From Thermohalobaculum sp039822785 (GTDB lineage: Bacteria; Pseudomonadota; Alphaproteobacteria; Rhodobacterales; Rhodobacteraceae), in the NCBI GenBank assembly GCA_039822785.1, contig JBCBMO010000008.1, positions 62,001-126,000 of the forward strand: a stretch of DNA of 64,000 nt, read 5' to 3'. The notes under the pieces are model-generated. The model had not been told where the DNA came from. It saw only the letters and a list, made by a program, of their open reading frames with translations, and did not search any database. This document shows positions 52,155-61,107 of this stretch, piece after piece. Both the position numbers and the translations under genes were made by a program. Numbering within the stretch: the first letter of the stretch is position 1; every line of letters begins with the position of its first letter.

Positions 52155-53108
52155 TCAGGCGGGCGTGCCCAGGAGCTGCAGCATCGCCATGCGCACCGCC
52201 ACGCCCATCTCGACCTGTTCGGTGATCACGGAGCGGGCGGCGTCGTCGGCGATCTCGCTGTCGATCTCCACCCCGCGGTTCATGGGGCCGGGGTGCATGA
52301 CGATGGCGTCGGGCTTGGCGCGGGCGAGCTTTTCGGCGGTCAGCCCGTAGCGGTGGAAGTACTCGCGCCGCGACGGCACCGCCTGTCCCTCCAGCCGTTC
52401 GGTCTGGATGCGTAGCATCATGACGACGTCGGCGTCTTCGAGCCCCGCCTCCATGTCGGTGAAGACCTCGACCCCCATGCGGTCGATGCCGGACGGCAGG
52501 AGGGTCGGCGGGGCGATCACGCGGATGCGGTTCTCCATCTTGCCGAGGCAGAGGATGTTCGAGCGGGCGACGCGCGAGTTCGCGATATCGCCGCAGATTG
52601 CGACCACGAGCTTTTGCGCGCGCCCCTTGTGGCGGCGCATGGTCAGCAGATCGAGCAGCGCTTGGGTGGGATGCTCGTGCCGGCCGTCGCCCGCGTTGAG
52701 GACCGCGCAGTTGACCTTTTCCGCCAGCAGCGCCGCGGCGCCGGAATGCGGGTGGCGGACGACCAGCAGGTCCGGACGCATGGCGTTGAGCGTGAGCGCC
52801 GTGTCGATCAGCGTCTCGCCCTTGCCGACCGAGGAGGTGACGACGTTCATGTTCATCACATCCGCGCCCAGCCGCTTGCCGGCGAGCTCGAAGGAGGCCT
52901 GGGTGCGCGTCGATCGCTCGAAGAAGAGGTTGATCTGCGTACGGCCGGTCAAGAGGTCGAGATGGGTGGGACCGGCGGCGTTGAGGCTGGCATAGGCCTC
53001 CGCCAGGTCGAGGACCGTGACGATGTCCTGGGGCGAGAGCGGTGCGATGCCGAGCAGATGGCGGTGCGCGAAAGGGCGGGCGGGCAGCGGAATGGCGGTC
53101 ACGGTCAT
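52155..53108 (-). CDS. pyrB: aspartate carbamoyltransferase, catalytic subunit
   Basis: A 317-residue transcarbamoylase. The carbamoyl-phosphate loop FFERSTRTQASFELAGKRLG is canonical, followed by HPTQALLDLLT and VMHPGPMNRGVEI near the C-terminus. It makes N-carbamoyl-aspartate in pyrimidine synthesis. ATG 53108 is preferred; the open frame running upstream to 53837 overlaps the element and the next gene and is not real. No pyrI is present; the partner is the PyrC-like protein downstream. Confidence 0.95.
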   Translation of the reverse strand: MTVTAIPLPARPFAHRHLLGIAPLSPQDIVTVLDLAEAYASLNAAGPTHLDLLTGRTQINLFFERSTRTQASFELAGKRLGADVMNMNVVTSSVGKGETLIDTALTLNAMRPDLLVVRHPHSGAAALLAEKVNCAVLNAGDGRHEHPTQALLDLLTMRRHKGRAQKLVVAICGDIANSRVARSNILCLGKMENRIRVIAPPTLLPSGIDRMGVEVFTDMEAGLEDADVVMMLRIQTERLEGQAVPSRREYFHRYGLTAEKLARAKPDAIVMHPGPMNRGVEIDSEIADDAARSVITEQVEMGVAVRMAMLQLLGTPA

Positions 53109-53159
53109 GAGATCCTCGCATAGCCCGGGCGGCGTCCGCTTGCCATGGCCCGCGCCCCG

Positions 53160-53382
53160 GACCAAGCGGAATCGCGGCTGGTCGCCGCGATGGGTTGTTC
53201 GGGAGCGCGGTGGGGCAGGCCCGCGGCGGTGATTTGCGCTTGGGCAGGTGGAGGGCTTGGCCATGCGGGCTGGGGAGAAGCCCGAGGGGCTTCTGTCCGA
53301 GCCTGGGGACGGGGGCCGGGCCGCGTCAAGGACGGGCGGGCTGCGCCCGTCGCTGCGTGATCCTTGACCCGGCCCGGCCCCC
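53160..53382 (+). repeat. dispersed hairpin element, copy 2
   Basis: This second copy of the element at 42304 is in the same orientation. It has the near-identical head with the ATCGCGG/CCGCGAT stem, a GGGCT/AGCCC hairpin at about 53268-53284 and a 22-base terminal stem (arms 53311-53332 and 53361-53382, one mismatch) enclosing a perfect ACGGGCG/CGCCCGT inner stem. It fills the 287-bp gap between the end of the membrane-protein gene (53396) and the start of pyrB. Since both genes read leftward, it lies in the leader region of pyrB or in the tail of the gene before it. Confidence 0.8.
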
Positions 53383-53395
53383 GCCGCCGTTCGCG

Positions 53396-53833
53396 TTAGC
53401 GGTTTTGACGGCGCTCGGTGCGGCGGAGCTCCATGCGGATGAACCAGGTCAGCGTGAAGCGGATGACCAGGAGGTTGAGCGTGAAAACCCCCACGGCCAC
53501 GATGGCAACGAGGCTTGCTTGGGCCTGTAGCGCCTGCCAGGGGGCCATGGCGCCTTCGGGGTCGAGCAGGATCGCGAGCGCGAAGAAGAGGATGCTCACC
53601 AGGGTGGCCAGCAGCGTCATCCGAAAGGCGAGCGACCAGGCCCCGCCCCCTGCGATCGTACCGCCGCCGCGTTTGACGTGGCGCCCGGCGGCGGCATTGG
53701 TGGCGGCGATCACCGCGACAAAGCCCAGGCCTGCGCCGAGGTCGGTGAATTCGCGAATGAGGCCGACGAGGACGCTGCCGATCGCATACCAGATCAAGAA
53801 ACTGCCGAGCACCGAGCGCCTCCGCCCAATCAT
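53396..53833 (-). CDS. ABZJ_00895-like membrane protein
   Basis: A 145-residue protein with four hydrophobic segments (about residues 9-27, 32-48, 68-90 and 103-128) and the arrangement seen in the ABZJ_00895 family of unknown function: FLIWYAIGSVL near the start, AATNAAAGRHVKR after TM2, then two longer TM segments and a basic tail. It is divergent from the GST gene. Confidence 0.7.
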   Translation of the reverse strand: MIGRRRSVLGSFLIWYAIGSVLVGLIREFTDLGAGLGFVAVIAATNAAAGRHVKRGGGTIAGGGAWSLAFRMTLLATLVSILFFALAILLDPEGAMAPWQALQAQASLVAIVAVGVFTLNLLVIRFTLTWFIRMELRRTERRQNR

Positions 53834-53935
53834 CCAATCAATCCCATGCGCCCGTGCCGACAGCCGTCATCGCGACTTGGACCCGGGCTCAGGGAACACT
53901 ACGGTTCTGGCCGTGCCGGACAAGGATGATGCTCG

Positions 53936-54577
53936 ATGACGCTGCCCCAACCCGCGATGCTCTACGATCAGCCGAGGGCGCCGAACCCCCGGCGCCTCAA
54001 CATCGTGCTGGCGGAGAAGGGGATCGAGGTGCCGCGCACCGTGATCGACCTGATGGCCGGTGAGCATAAGACGCCCGATTACCTGGCGACGGTCGGCGTG
54101 GCGAAGGTGCCGGCGCTCGTGCTCGACGACGGCACGGTGCTGAACGAGACCCAGGCGATCTGCCGCTATCTGGATGCGCTGGTCCCTGAGCCCAACATGA
54201 CCGGGCGCGATCCGCTGGAGACGGCGGTGATCGAGATGTGGCAGCGCCGGACCGAGTTCGGCCTCTTCGCGGCGGTGGCCGGCTGTTTTCGCCACACCAA
54301 CCGTCACCTGGCGGTGTTGGAGGATCAGGTCGCCGAATGGGGTGAGATCAACCGCGGGCGCATCCGCGGCGAGCTGGAAGCGCTGGACCGGCGGCTGGCG
54401 GGGCGCGCGTGGATCGCGGCGGATCGGCCGAGCGTTGCCGACGTGACGGCGCTGGTCGCGGTGGAGTTCCTGCGGATCATCAAGTATCCGCTGCCCGACG
54501 ATCTGGGCCATCTAGCCGCCTGGCTGGAGCGCATGCGCGCCCGCCCCTCGACCCAAGCTGGGATGGAGAAGACCTGA
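53936..54577 (+). CDS. glutathione S-transferase family protein
   Basis: A 213-residue protein with a thioredoxin-like N-terminal domain (KVPALVLDDG with the cis-Pro, then LNETQAICRYLD for glutathione binding) and an all-helical C-terminal domain containing the ADRPSVADVTALV motif with the conserved Asp. It detoxifies electrophiles or acts as a glutathione-dependent lyase in the cytoplasm. Its stop directly abuts the ATG of the peptidase gene, so the two are co-translated. Confidence 0.9.
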   Translation: MTLPQPAMLYDQPRAPNPRRLNIVLAEKGIEVPRTVIDLMAGEHKTPDYLATVGVAKVPALVLDDGTVLNETQAICRYLDALVPEPNMTGRDPLETAVIEMWQRRTEFGLFAAVAGCFRHTNRHLAVLEDQVAEWGEINRGRIRGELEALDRRLAGRAWIAADRPSVADVTALVAVEFLRIIKYPLPDDLGHLAAWLERMRARPSTQAGMEKT

Positions 54578-56599
54578 ATGACCGACAATCCGCTTCTGGC
54601 CGAAGGGGTGGGGCCCTACACCCTGGTGCCCTTTAGTGCGGTCGAGCCGGCGCATGTGGAACCCGCCTTCGACAGCGCCATGGCCGCCCATCGCGCGGAG
54701 ATCGAGGCCATCAAGGCCGAGGGCGCGGCGCCGGATTTCGAGAATTCGATCGAGGCGCTGGAACGCTCGGGCCAGGCGCTGAGCCAGGTTGCGGGGGCGT
54801 TCTATACGCTCGCGTCCTCCCATACCTCCGACGCGCTGCAGGCGGTCGAGCGGGCGATCGCGCCGAACATGGCGGCGCATTATAGCGCGATCATCCTGGA
54901 CCCAGAGCTCTTTGCGCGGATCGATGCCGTGCCCGCGGAGGGGCTGACGGCGGAGCAGGCGCGGGTGCTGGAGCTGACGCTGAGGCGGTTTCGCAAGGCC
55001 GGTGCGGCGCTTGACGAGGCGGGGCGGGCGCGGCTGGCGGAGATCAGCGGGCGGCTCGCGACGCTTGGCACCGAGTTTGCCCAGGCGGTCCTGAAGGACG
55101 AGGCCGATTGGGTCATGTGGCTCGCCGAGGACGACCTCGCCGGGCTGTCGGAGGGACAGATCGGTGCCGCGAAGGCGGAGGCGGCGCGCCGTGGCGAGGG
55201 CGCCGAGACGCCCTATGCGATCACGCTCTCGCGCTCCTCCGTCGAGCCCTTCCTGGCATCCTCGGCCCGGCGGGATCTGCGCGAACGGGCCTGGCGCGCC
55301 TGGACTGCCCGGGGCACCGCCGTGAACTGGCCCCGGATCGCCGAGACGCTGACCCTCCGCCAGGAGAAGGCGGCGCTCCTCGGCTTCGACAGTTTTGCGG
55401 ATTGGCGCCTGTCCGATCAGATGGCCAAGGCGCCCGGCGCGGTCGCGGATCTGCTGACGCGGGTCTGGAGCCCTGCGCGCGCCCGGGCGGCGGAGGAAGC
55501 GGCGGCCCTGGCGGTGCATGCGGCCGAGGATGGGATCAACGGCCCGCTCGCGCCCTGGGACTGGCGTTACTACGCCGAGAAGGAGCGCAAGCGCCTGCAT
55601 GACATCGACGAGGCGGCAACCAAGCCGTACCTCGCGCTCGACAATGTCATCGCGGCCGCGTTCGAGGTCGCCACGCGGCTCTTCGGGCTGCACTTCACGC
55701 CGGTCGAAGGCCTGGATCTGCCGCATCCGCAGGCGCGGGCCTGGGCGGTGGCGGACCGCGACGGCACCGAGATCGGGCTTTTCGTCGGGGACTACTTCGC
55801 CCGGCCCTCCAAGCGCTCCGGCGCCTGGATGAGCGGGCTCCGGAGCCAGCAAAAGCTCTGGTCGCCGGGCCGGCCGGTGATCCTGAACACGATGAACTTC
55901 GCCGAGGGCGACCCCTGTCTGCTCACCTGGGACGATGCGCGCACGCTGTTCCACGAGTTCGGGCATGGGCTGCACGGCTTGCTGTCGGATGTCACCTATC
56001 CCTCGATCTCCGGGACCTCGGTGTCGCGCGATTTTGTGGAACTGCCCTCGCAACTTTACGAGCATTGGCTGGAGAACCCGGAGATCCTCGCCCGCCATGC
56101 CCGGCACGTGGAGACCGGCGAAGCGATGCCGGCGGCGATGATCGAAAAACTGCGGGCGGCGGGCACCTTCAACCAGGGCTTCGCGACGGTCGAGTATCTT
56201 GCGTCGTCCTTCGTCGACCTCGAGATGCACCGAGACGCAGCCGCGGCCGCGGCGGACCCCGAGGGGTTTCAGGCGAGCGTGCTCGAGCGGCTTGGCATGC
56301 CGGTGGAGATCGCCATGCGCCACGCCTCGCCGCACTTCCTGCATGTCTTCGCGGGCGAGGGCTATGCGGCGGGCTACTACAGCTATCTCTGGGCGGAGGT
56401 TATGGACGCGGACGCGTTCGAGGCCTTCGAGGAGACCGGCGATCCCTTCGATGCGGCGACCGCGGCGCTTCTGCGGACCCATGTCCTGTCGGCCGGCGGG
56501 CGGCAGGAGGCGGAGGACGCCTATGCCGCCTTTCGCGGCAAGCTGCCGGGGGTTGAGCCGCTGCTGAGGGGCCGAGGTCTGCTGCCCGATGCGGCCTAG
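54578..56599 (+). CDS. M3-family metallopeptidase (oligopeptidase A / dipeptidyl carboxypeptidase)
   Basis: A 673-residue zinc peptidase with the thermolysin-like HEFGH at residues 459-463 and the following GLHGLLSDVTYPSISGT segment, plus FVELPSQLYEHW, as in the OpdA/Dcp branch. It degrades short peptides in the cytoplasm. Start is immediate after the GST stop, and the iron-type permease gene starts 6 bases after its stop, forming a three-gene operon of unexpected content. Confidence 0.94.
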   Translation: MTDNPLLAEGVGPYTLVPFSAVEPAHVEPAFDSAMAAHRAEIEAIKAEGAAPDFENSIEALERSGQALSQVAGAFYTLASSHTSDALQAVERAIAPNMAAHYSAIILDPELFARIDAVPAEGLTAEQARVLELTLRRFRKAGAALDEAGRARLAEISGRLATLGTEFAQAVLKDEADWVMWLAEDDLAGLSEGQIGAAKAEAARRGEGAETPYAITLSRSSVEPFLASSARRDLRERAWRAWTARGTAVNWPRIAETLTLRQEKAALLGFDSFADWRLSDQMAKAPGAVADLLTRVWSPARARAAEEAAALAVHAAEDGINGPLAPWDWRYYAEKERKRLHDIDEAATKPYLALDNVIAAAFEVATRLFGLHFTPVEGLDLPHPQARAWAVADRDGTEIGLFVGDYFARPSKRSGAWMSGLRSQQKLWSPGRPVILNTMNFAEGDPCLLTWDDARTLFHEFGHGLHGLLSDVTYPSISGTSVSRDFVELPSQLYEHWLENPEILARHARHVETGEAMPAAMIEKLRAAGTFNQGFATVEYLASSFVDLEMHRDAAAAAADPEGFQASVLERLGMPVEIAMRHASPHFLHVFAGEGYAAGYYSYLWAEVMDADAFEAFEETGDPFDAATAALLRTHVLSAGGRQEAEDAYAAFRGKLPGVEPLLRGRGLLPDAA

Positions 56600-56605
56600 C
56601 GACGG

Positions 56606-58315
56606 ATGACCGATGTAGCAGAGGCACGAGCGCCGAGAGAGAGCGTCACCCCCCGCGGGGCGAGGGGCGGCGAACGGCTGCTGCTCACCGCGGCCTGGAT
56701 CTTCGCCTTTGCCTGTGCGGCGCCGGCGGGGGCGGTGGTGATCACGGCCTTCATGGGCGATCTCGAGATCTGGAACGTCATGGCGGAGACGGTGCTGCCG
56801 CGCTATGCGCGCACGACCCTCGCCCTGATGCTGCTGGTGGGGGTCGGGGTCACGGTCCTCGGCACCGCCACGGCCTGGCTGGTGAGCAGCACGCGCTTTC
56901 CCGGCGTGCGCTTCTTCGAGGTCGCCCTGGCGCTGCCGCTGGCCTTCCCGGCCTATGTGCTGGCCTATGCCTATACCGATTTGCTCGACCATCCGGGGCC
57001 GGTGCAGAGCGCCCTGCGCGCGGTCATGGGCTGGGGGCCGCGGGATTATTGGTTCCCCGAGATCCGCTCGCTTGAGGGGGCGGCGCTGATGCTGACCCTC
57101 GTGCTCTATCCTTACGTCTATCTGTTGGCCCGGGCGGCGTTTCTGATGCAGTCGGTCACCGCGGCCCATGTGGCGCGAACGCTCGGCTACGGGCCCTGGG
57201 GGACGTTCTTTCGCGTCAGCCTGCCCATGGCGCGGCCTGCGATCGCCGGGGGGGCTGCGCTCGCGTTGATGGAGACCATCGCCGACTTCGGCACGGTGGC
57301 GCATTTCGCCGTGCAGACCTTCACGACCGGGGTCTATCGCGCCTGGTTCTCCATGGGCGACCGGATGGCGGCGGCGCAACTGGCCTCGGTCCTGCTGATC
57401 TTTGCCGTTACGCTGGCGGTGCTGGAACGGTTGCAGCGCGGACAGGCGCAGCGCCATCAGGCGGGCAAGCGCTACGAGGCGCTGCGGCCCTATCGCCTGA
57501 CGGGCTGGCGCGCGGGGCTGGCGGTGGCGGTCTGCGCGCTGCCGGTGCTGCTGGGGGCGGTGATCCCGCTCATCATGCTGACGAGCATGGGGATCGGTTC
57601 CGGCCAGAACCCCTTCGCCGCGCGCTATGTGGATTTCACGCTGAACTCGCTGACGCTGGCGGGGCTGGCGGCGGTGATCACCGTCTGCGGGGCGCTGCTG
57701 GTGGGCTATGCTGTGCGGCTGCGCCCCAGCCGCGCAAGCCGGCTGGCCGCACTGTTGTCGGGGGTCGGCTATGCGGTGCCGGGCAGCGTCATCGCAGTGG
57801 GTCTGATGGTGCCGCTCGCGGTCTTCGACAATGCCGTGGACAGCGTGATGGAAGCGTATTTCGGCATCGACACGGGGCTGCTGATCACGGGATCGATCAC
57901 CGTCCTGCTGCTTGCCTATATGGCGCGCTTCATGGCGGTGGCGCTGAACTCGGTCGATGCGGGGCTTGCGACCGTACGCCCGGCGATGGATCAGGTCGCG
58001 CGGACCTTGGGGGCCAGTGCGGCCTCGACCCTGGGGCGGGTCCATGCGCCGCTCCTGCGCGGCAGCTTGTTGACCGCGGCGCTCATCGTCTTTGTGGACG
58101 TCATGAAGGAGCTGCCGGCGACCCTGCTGATGCGGCCCTTCAACTTCGATACGCTGGCGGTGCAGGCCTATCGGCTGGCCTCGGACGAGCGGCTGACCCA
58201 GGCCTCGGTGCCCTCGTTGGTCATCGTCGCCTTCGGCTTCGTACCGGTGCTGCTGCTGGTGCGCGAAATTCGCCGCTCCCGCCCCGGTCACCGGGAGGCC
58301 GAGCGCAGCGGTTAG
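56606..58315 (+). CDS. fbpB: iron(III)-type ABC transporter permease (FbpB-like, fused two-domain)
   Basis: A 569-residue permease with two membrane domains of about six helices each and two EAA-like loops (ARTLGYGPWGTFFRVSLP and ARTLGASAASTLGRVHAP), as in the SfuB/FbpB family. It forms the channel for a ferric or other oxyanion-bound ion at the inner membrane. Its likely receptor, an FbpA-type protein, is encoded at 62082-63116 on the other strand, but the ATPase subunit is missing from the window. It is in an operon with GST and the M3 peptidase. Confidence 0.9.
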   Translation: MTDVAEARAPRESVTPRGARGGERLLLTAAWIFAFACAAPAGAVVITAFMGDLEIWNVMAETVLPRYARTTLALMLLVGVGVTVLGTATAWLVSSTRFPGVRFFEVALALPLAFPAYVLAYAYTDLLDHPGPVQSALRAVMGWGPRDYWFPEIRSLEGAALMLTLVLYPYVYLLARAAFLMQSVTAAHVARTLGYGPWGTFFRVSLPMARPAIAGGAALALMETIADFGTVAHFAVQTFTTGVYRAWFSMGDRMAAAQLASVLLIFAVTLAVLERLQRGQAQRHQAGKRYEALRPYRLTGWRAGLAVAVCALPVLLGAVIPLIMLTSMGIGSGQNPFAARYVDFTLNSLTLAGLAAVITVCGALLVGYAVRLRPSRASRLAALLSGVGYAVPGSVIAVGLMVPLAVFDNAVDSVMEAYFGIDTGLLITGSITVLLLAYMARFMAVALNSVDAGLATVRPAMDQVARTLGASAASTLGRVHAPLLRGSLLTAALIVFVDVMKELPATLLMRPFNFDTLAVQAYRLASDERLTQASVPSLVIVAFGFVPVLLLVREIRRSRPGHREAERSG

Positions 58316-58355
58316 CGATGGGCCGAGGGCTCGCTCGGCACCCGGACCGGCTGTG

Positions 58356-60284
58356 TCAGCCGTTGTCGGCGCGGCTGGGGTTGGCGATGGGCAGCGGGGC
58401 CCAGGCCGGGGCCGCAACGCCCTCGTTGCCGCCATCATCCAGTGGCAGCGAGGGCGCCACACGCTCCGTCACGAAGATCGCTGAGCGCGGGTCGGCCGGC
58501 TCGGGCGCGGCCTCCGGCTTGGGCTCGACGGTCGCGGTCGGCTCGGCCGAGGCTGTTTCGACGGGCGCGTTCTCGACTGCGGCCGTCTCAATCGTGTCGG
58601 TCTCAACGGGAGCGGTCTCGACCGCGGTATCGCTCGCAGTCTCGCTGGGTGCCGCTGGATCGAGGGTCTCCTGAGTGTTGGCCGCCACGTCGGTCTCGGT
58701 GGCATCGACCGCGGCCGTCTCCACAAGCGCCTCGCCAGCGGCGATCGCCTCCTCGATGATGTCTTTGTTGCCCTCGACCGGTGCTGCGGCCATGGCAGCC
58801 CCGACGGCGGCGCCCGCCACCGGAAGATCCTCCTCGACCGCGTCCTCGCTGGCCGAGGCGTCGGCGGTCTCCGTGTCGGCGGCGCTCTCGGCCTCCTCGA
58901 CAGGGGTCTCTGCAACGACCAGAGGCTCGGCTTCCGCAGGCACTTCGTCCGTGGCGACCTCGACCGGCTCTTCCAGGTCCTCAGGCTCTTCGACCACGTC
59001 GTCCTCGGCCGCGGCGAGCGTCGGGTCGGGGCGCGGCGCGGGCAGCGGCGGGAGCCCGTCGACCGGGTCGCTCACGGGATCCTCCGACAGCCCGTCATCC
59101 TCCACAGCGGCGACCTCGACCTCCTCAGCCTCGGCAATGGTCTCCTCGATCGCATTCCCCTCGGCCGCGGTCTCGGCGGTGCCATCAACGTCGCTGGGCG
59201 CAGTCGAGGGAGCCTCCTCGGCGGTCTCCTCGGCTTCAGCAACCGTCAGCTCGTTCTCGGTCTCCGCCTCGGTCTCAGCTTCGATCTCGGCATCGGCCTC
59301 GGTCTCCGCGACTTCGGGCTCAGTGGGCGCCTCCTCCGCGGTTTCCTCCTCCGCTGCGGCAATCTCGGCCTCGGCGAGATCGATCTCCTCGGTCGTATCG
59401 GCGGGCGCTGCTTCAGCCTCCGCGGCTTCCTCCACGGCGTCGACGTAGGTCTCGGCCGCCTCGACCTCTTCGGCTTCCTCCGTCACCTCAGACGCGGTTT
59501 CATCGGCTGTTTCCGCCACCGCCGTCGTGTCCTCGGCATCCGCTTCGGCGACGTCCTCGGCAGGGGGGGCGGTCACCTCCTCGGCGGCGACCTCGACCGG
59601 GTCCTCGGCGGTCTGCTCTTCCTCGGCTGCGGCAGTATCGACCGTCTCCTCTTCCTCCGGCGGTGCGACGGGGGCTTCGAAGGGGTCTTCCTCAAGCCGC
59701 GGGGCGATCGCCAGGGCGCCGCCGAAACTCGGGCCGTCGCCCGTCCCTCCGGCAAGGCCACCGCCGACGCTGCTACCGGGGACGCCACCGGGCGGTGTGC
59801 CGATCCCGCCCAGGCTGGGTGCTGCAAGGCTCGGGGCGGACAGGCTGGGGCTGTCGGCACCCAGCGCGAGGCTGGCGCCGAGTTCCGGCGCCACGCCGCT
59901 TGCGACGCGCACCTGGCTGGGGATGTCCCACTCCTCCGGCACCGCTTCGGCCGTGCTCGTGTTCTCGGTCTTCTCGGGGGGCGGGCCGCTTTCGGGCGCC
60001 GCGAACAAGTCCTCGGCGGCATCGGGGCGCGTCTGGTCGACGTGGTCGAGGCCGGCGACCTCGACCGGCTCTGCCGATCCGGGCTCCTCGTCCCACTGCT
60101 CCAACAGCGCCGTCAGGTCGTCGTCCATGCCCTTGAGCTCGGCCTCGGCCGGCGGGGTCTGCGCCACCTCCACCGCCGAGGGCGCCGTGCTGCCGCCCTG
60201 CCAGCCCCCGATCGCCAGCAGCAGGCCGACGTGCGCGGCGCCGGCGATGCCGAGGCAGGTGGTCATGGTCAGATAGCGCTTCAT
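58356..60284 (-). CDS. long acidic TonB-position protein, no TonB C-terminal domain recognised
   Basis: A 642-residue protein with one N-terminal membrane anchor (about residues 8-28) that has a histidine in GAAHVGLLLA, reminiscent of the TonB/TolA anchor that contacts ExbB-ExbD. The rest is low complexity: Gly/Ser/Pro-rich around residues 140-190, then ~400 residues of Glu/Ala/Thr/Val repeats, very acidic, ending in a short ordered-looking tail (RSAIFVTERVAPSLPLDD...). It is the last gene of exbB-exbD-exbD, where tonB is expected. Function as an energy transducer or periplasmic spacer is inferred from position only. Confidence 0.75.
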   Translation of the reverse strand: MKRYLTMTTCLGIAGAAHVGLLLAIGGWQGGSTAPSAVEVAQTPPAEAELKGMDDDLTALLEQWDEEPGSAEPVEVAGLDHVDQTRPDAAEDLFAAPESGPPPEKTENTSTAEAVPEEWDIPSQVRVASGVAPELGASLALGADSPSLSAPSLAAPSLGGIGTPPGGVPGSSVGGGLAGGTGDGPSFGGALAIAPRLEEDPFEAPVAPPEEEETVDTAAAEEEQTAEDPVEVAAEEVTAPPAEDVAEADAEDTTAVAETADETASEVTEEAEEVEAAETYVDAVEEAAEAEAAPADTTEEIDLAEAEIAAAEEETAEEAPTEPEVAETEADAEIEAETEAETENELTVAEAEETAEEAPSTAPSDVDGTAETAAEGNAIEETIAEAEEVEVAAVEDDGLSEDPVSDPVDGLPPLPAPRPDPTLAAAEDDVVEEPEDLEEPVEVATDEVPAEAEPLVVAETPVEEAESAADTETADASASEDAVEEDLPVAGAAVGAAMAAAPVEGNKDIIEEAIAAGEALVETAAVDATETDVAANTQETLDPAAPSETASDTAVETAPVETDTIETAAVENAPVETASAEPTATVEPKPEAAPEPADPRSAIFVTERVAPSLPLDDGGNEGVAAPAWAPLPIANPSRADNG

Positions 60285-60295
60285 CGCTCTCTCCC

Positions 60296-60691
60296 TCAGC
60301 CGCCGGCGGCGGTTACCAACGCACTATCGCGGACCCCTGCCTCGCCGAGCTGGGTCATCAGGCGCGCGATCACTGCGCCGTCGACGGTCCGGTCCGCCTG
60401 GATCAGGACAAGCTCGATCTCGCCCGCTTCCACCGCCGCGGCGATCGCTGCGAGCGCGTCCTCCCCCCGGGCGGCACCCCAGGCGAGGCTGCCATCGGCC
60501 GAGACGACCAGCGACCGGTCGGCGGGTGCGGTCTCCCCGGCGGCGCTGGCGGGCGGCTCCACCAGGGCGGTGACCTCGGGCGACAAGGTCGTGCTCATGA
60601 GAAAGAAGATCATCAGCAGGAACACGACGTTGATCATCGGGACCATGCTGTCGACGCGGCGGCTGGTGCGGTGTGGCGGGTCGAAGTCCAT
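60296..60691 (-). CDS. exbD: ExbD/TolR-family motor subunit 2
   Basis: A 131-residue protein with a short basic N-terminus, one TM helix (SMVPMINVVFLLMIFFLMS) and a periplasmic domain. In this family the Asp in the TM helix is the proton-carrying residue; here the matching position reads MINVVF rather than MVDVVF, so the acidic residue is absent, while the first ExbD has it. It follows ExbD1 by 5 bases and precedes the acidic protein by 11 bases. Confidence 0.88.
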   Translation of the reverse strand: MDFDPPHRTSRRVDSMVPMINVVFLLMIFFLMSTTLSPEVTALVEPPASAAGETAPADRSLVVSADGSLAWGAARGEDALAAIAAAVEAGEIELVLIQADRTVDGAVIARLMTQLGEAGVRDSALVTAAGG

Positions 60692-60696
60692 CGCCG

Positions 60697-61107
60697 CTAC
60701 TCCGCCAGAACCAGCGTGCCGATACCGGCGCCGCGCAGAAGGTCCATCACCTCCACCACCCGCTGCAGCGTGGCGCCATCGACGGCGCGCAGCACTACGA
60801 CGTCGCTTTCGCGTGCCATCAGGGGGGCCAGCGCCTCGGGCAGGGCCTGAAGCTCGGTCACAAATCCGTTGAGGCGAACCTTCTCAGGCGTGATCGAGAC
60901 GAGCCGCGGCTCGCCCTCATAGGCCAGCGTCTCCTCCGCCACCTCGCCCTCACCGCCCGCCGGCGTCAGGCGGATGGCGTTCGCCTCCTCGCCGTAGGTG
61001 GCGGCCAGCATGAAGAAGACGAGGAGCAGAAAGACGACGTCGACCATCGGCGTGAGGCCGACCTTGCCGCGGCGCAGACCACCCTCCGTCTTGAAGTTGA
61101 CCTTCAT
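60697..61107 (-). CDS. exbD: ExbD/TolR-family motor subunit 1
   Basis: A 136-residue protein with one TM helix in the TPMVDVVFLLLVFFMLAA segment, including the conserved proton-relay aspartate, and a periplasmic domain. With ExbB it forms a proton-driven motor in the inner membrane that powers TonB- or Tol-like transducers. ATG 61107 overlaps the exbB stop (ATGA). Confidence 0.92.
   Translation of the reverse strand: MKVNFKTEGGLRRGKVGLTPMVDVVFLLLVFFMLAATYGEEANAIRLTPAGGEGEVAEETLAYEGEPRLVSITPEKVRLNGFVTELQALPEALAPLMARESDVVVLRAVDGATLQRVVEVMDLLRGAGIGTLVLAE

Noticed and set aside
53109..53837. 5' extension of pyrB to a 560-residue protein
   Set aside because: The extension covers the dispersed element and the overlapping membrane-protein gene; PyrB starts normally at 53108.
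54512..58462. 1316-residue antisense open frame on the minus strand
   Set aside because: It runs opposite three well-supported genes and is rich in Arg, Gln, His and Gly, as expected of a frame kept open only by high GC.
58675..59448. Serine/threonine/alanine-rich plus-strand frame of 257 residues
   Set aside because: It mirrors the Glu/Ala codon repeats of the acidic protein on the other strand; it has no signal or ribosome-binding site of note.
58781..60136. 451-residue Arg/Pro-rich plus-strand frame
   Set aside because: It is another antisense shadow of the same low-complexity gene.
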